Shown here: piece by piece, positions 12,344 through 13,595 of the stretch
Numbering within the stretch: position 1 is the stretch's first letter
Layout of the letters: every line of letters starts with the position of its first letter
NCBI GenBank assembly: GCA_019454665.1
Contig: JACFNW010000017.1
Span: 1-13,595 of the forward strand
From: Fimbriimonadaceae bacterium
GTDB lineage: Bacteria > Armatimonadota > Fimbriimonadia > Fimbriimonadales > Fimbriimonadaceae
Length of the DNA stretch: 13,595 nucleotides
Direction: 5' to 3'
Translations under genes and position numbers: made by a program
Notes under the pieces: model-generated
Told to the model about the DNA's origin: nothing
The model's database searches: none
What the model saw: the letters and a program-made list of their open reading frames with translations, nothing else

Positions 12344-13465
12344 ATGCGCTCCGCCACTTCGACTCGATCGCTCAGTCCCTCGGATGCGCGGCTCGGGCCG
12401 GATTTCGCCTTGATGCTCATCGTGCTGGCCCTGATCGGGACCGGCCTCTTGACCCTGTTCAGCGTGAGCGACGGGCGTTCGGACGGCAAGTACCTGCGCC
12501 AAGCGCTCAACGTGGCGGTGGGCATCGTGCCGTTCGCGATCTTCGCCTTCGCCAACCCCATCGCGTGGCGCAAGTTCGCTTCGACGCTGTACGGCATCAA
12601 CCTGGCGATGCTCGTCGCCGTGATCGTGGCCGGCACCACCGTGAATGGGGCCAAGCGATGGATCGAGATCGGCCCGCTCCAGTTCCAGCCGAGCGAAATG
12701 GCGAAACTCAGCCTGGTGCTCACGCTCTCGGCGTTCTATGCCAACCGGCTGGGCGACGTGCGCCGCTTCTCGACGTTCGTGCTCTCGTTCCTGCACGTGG
12801 CCGTGCCTATGGCGTTGGTGTTCAAGCAGCCGCACTTGGGCGCGAGTCTGGTGCTGGTGGTTGTCTGGTTGTCGGTCTCGCTCTATGCGGGCGTGCCCAG
12901 GCGCTTCGTGCTGGGGTCGGTGTTGGTGGGAGCGGTGCTGCTGGCGGGCGCGTACTTCGCGCCCGGAGTGCTCAAGGACTACCAGAAGCAGCGGGTCCGG
13001 GCCCTGTTCGTCTACGACGCGGCGGGGCACAGCTACCAAACCGACCGAGCCGAGATCGCGTTCGGAGTGGGCGGCGTGACGGGGACGGGCTTCCTGAAGG
13101 GCCAGCAAAAGAAGAACGGGTTCATCCCGGAACAGGACACGGACTTCATCTTCACAGTGATCGGCGAAGAAGGCGGCTTCTTGGGCTGCGTGATCGTGCT
13201 CGCCCTGTTTGGCGCGCTGTTCTACCGCATCTGGCTGGTCGGCTACGTCACGCGGGAACCCTACTACAAGATGGTCGTGGGGGGAATCCTGGCGATGATC
13301 GGCTTCCACACGCTGGTGAACTTGGCGATGAACCTGCAACTTGGGCCCGTGGTGGGCCTGTGGCTCCCGTTCCTGAGCTATGGCGGCACGGCCATGTGGC
13401 TCTGCCTCGCGTGCATCGGGCTGCTCCTGGCGATCCGCTTCCGCGAGAAGCCGATCTTGTTCTAG
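12344..13465 (+). CDS. rodA: RodA-type SEDS peptidoglycan glycosyltransferase
   Basis: 373 residues, usual for RodA, with about ten membrane helices. SEDS proteins polymerise lipid II into glycan strands together with a class-B penicillin-binding protein; RodA does so for side-wall growth. Recognisable blocks are NGAKRWIEIGPLQFQPSEMAK (around 101-121), GTGFLKGQQ (247-255), FIPEQDTDFIF (260-270, with the essential Asp267 of the TDF motif), IGEEGGFLG (273-281) and MNLQLGPVVGLWLPFLSYGGT (around 329-349). RodA fits better than FtsW because of the GLWLPFLSYGGT and GFL.G.Q patterns. Unusually, KQPHLGAS (161-168) has His where PDLG is normal and EQDTDF has Asp where HTDF is normal. It is the last gene of the operon; no pbp2 or mre gene is nearby. 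TAGGGA before the ATG includes the previous stop. Confidence 0.94.
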   Translation: MRSATSTRSLSPSDARLGPDFALMLIVLALIGTGLLTLFSVSDGRSDGKYLRQALNVAVGIVPFAIFAFANPIAWRKFASTLYGINLAMLVAVIVAGTTVNGAKRWIEIGPLQFQPSEMAKLSLVLTLSAFYANRLGDVRRFSTFVLSFLHVAVPMALVFKQPHLGASLVLVVVWLSVSLYAGVPRRFVLGSVLVGAVLLAGAYFAPGVLKDYQKQRVRALFVYDAAGHSYQTDRAEIAFGVGGVTGTGFLKGQQKKNGFIPEQDTDFIFTVIGEEGGFLGCVIVLALFGALFYRIWLVGYVTREPYYKMVVGGILAMIGFHTLVNLAMNLQLGPVVGLWLPFLSYGGTAMWLCLACIGLLLAIRFREKPILF

Positions 13466-13474
13466 GTGCTGGAT

Positions 13475-13496
13475 TGGCCAGGGTTGGGCTGAGGTT
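13475..13496. repeat. Two further copies of the 11-bp unit after rodA
   Basis: TGGCCAGGGTT and GGGCTGAGGTT, in the same orientation as units 1 and 2 of the array at 8344. The 15 bases GGTTGGGCTGAGGTT are identical at 8351-8365 and 13482-13496. The copies begin ten bases after the rodA stop. No inverted half is visible in the remaining sequence. Confidence 0.65.
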
Positions 13497-13551
13497 TGTC
13501 GCCGCCACCCGCGTCGCCCTGAGGTGCGGGCCCCGGGGCGCCGGCCAAACT

Positions 13552-13573
13552 CCCTCCCCAAGCTTGGGGAGGG
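13552..13573. repeat. Perfect 22-bp palindrome, REP-like
   Basis: CCCTCCCCAAG followed by its exact reverse complement, centred on AAGCTT, then a near-repeat GGGGAGGGG. No T-tract follows, so it is not a standard terminator. C/G-rich palindromes of this style are common as dispersed intergenic repeats. The 130 bases after rodA (13466-13595) hold only this and the two 11-bp units; I see no gene there. Confidence 0.6.
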
Positions 13574-13595
13574 CCGGGGAGGGGTTGACCACTAA

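Noticed and set aside
13520..13574. Intrinsic terminator after rodA
   Set aside because: The palindrome and GC-rich runs are strong pairs but no T-tract follows on either strand.

Overview
This 13.6 kb stretch is G+C-rich chromosomal DNA from a bacterium, densely coding on both strands. It carries housekeeping genes: a Trp tRNA, lipoyl synthase, the futalosine-route menaquinone enzyme MqnC and the cell-wall polymerase RodA. Between them lie secreted proteins and lipoproteins of poorly known families. Five promoter-proximal genes have a TANNNT hexamer only 5-10 bases before the ATG and a sixth at 12 bases, with no recognisable -35 box. This is the leaderless style known from Deinococcus-Thermus and some other deep-branching phyla. 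Together with futalosine menaquinone synthesis and many family-orphan lipoproteins, it makes me guess Armatimonadota (Fimbriimonadia-like). That is an inference of modest confidence; no marker in the window decides the phylum.

Layout. 1-400: tRNA-Trp(CCA), then a small HicB-like protein on the minus strand with no HicA partner. 400-2485: lipA and mqnC on the plus strand, two radical-SAM enzymes, each with its own close promoter. 2482-3528: a minus-strand AbiF/Abi_2-family HEPN protein. Unlike its neighbours it has a near-perfect sigma-70 promoter and a roughly 79-base leader holding a hairpin followed by a T-rich stretch. Its codons are also less G/C-ending than those around it. It looks like an acquired defence or toxin module. 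3667-4164: a DoxX-like membrane protein. 4161-7528 (minus): a two-gene unit, a HAF-type propeller lipoprotein translationally coupled to a subtilisin-family protease. 7603-8325 (minus): a T7-lysozyme-like zinc amidase.

Between the amidase and the next plus-strand operon (8344-8437) is an array of eight 11-bp units, four direct and four inverted, able to fold into a long hairpin. Two more copies lie after rodA at the right end, next to a perfect 22-bp palindrome.

8507-13465 (plus) is a tightly packed six-gene operon. It holds a membrane-anchored protein with a SecD head-like C-terminal domain, four tandem envelope proteins that appear to be distant paralogs (three lipoproteins and one Sec-exported protein), and RodA. 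Junctions are 4-base overlaps or gaps of 4-11 bases. The grouping suggests an envelope-building operon in which the lipoproteins accompany the peptidoglycan polymerase; their role is not known.

The most interesting candidates are the Abi/HEPN gene with its hairpin leader (a possible RNA-antitoxin arrangement), the 4+4 inverted 11-bp array, the set of leaderless promoters, and the RodA operon, whose RodA shows an apparent Asp/His exchange at two normally conserved sites.
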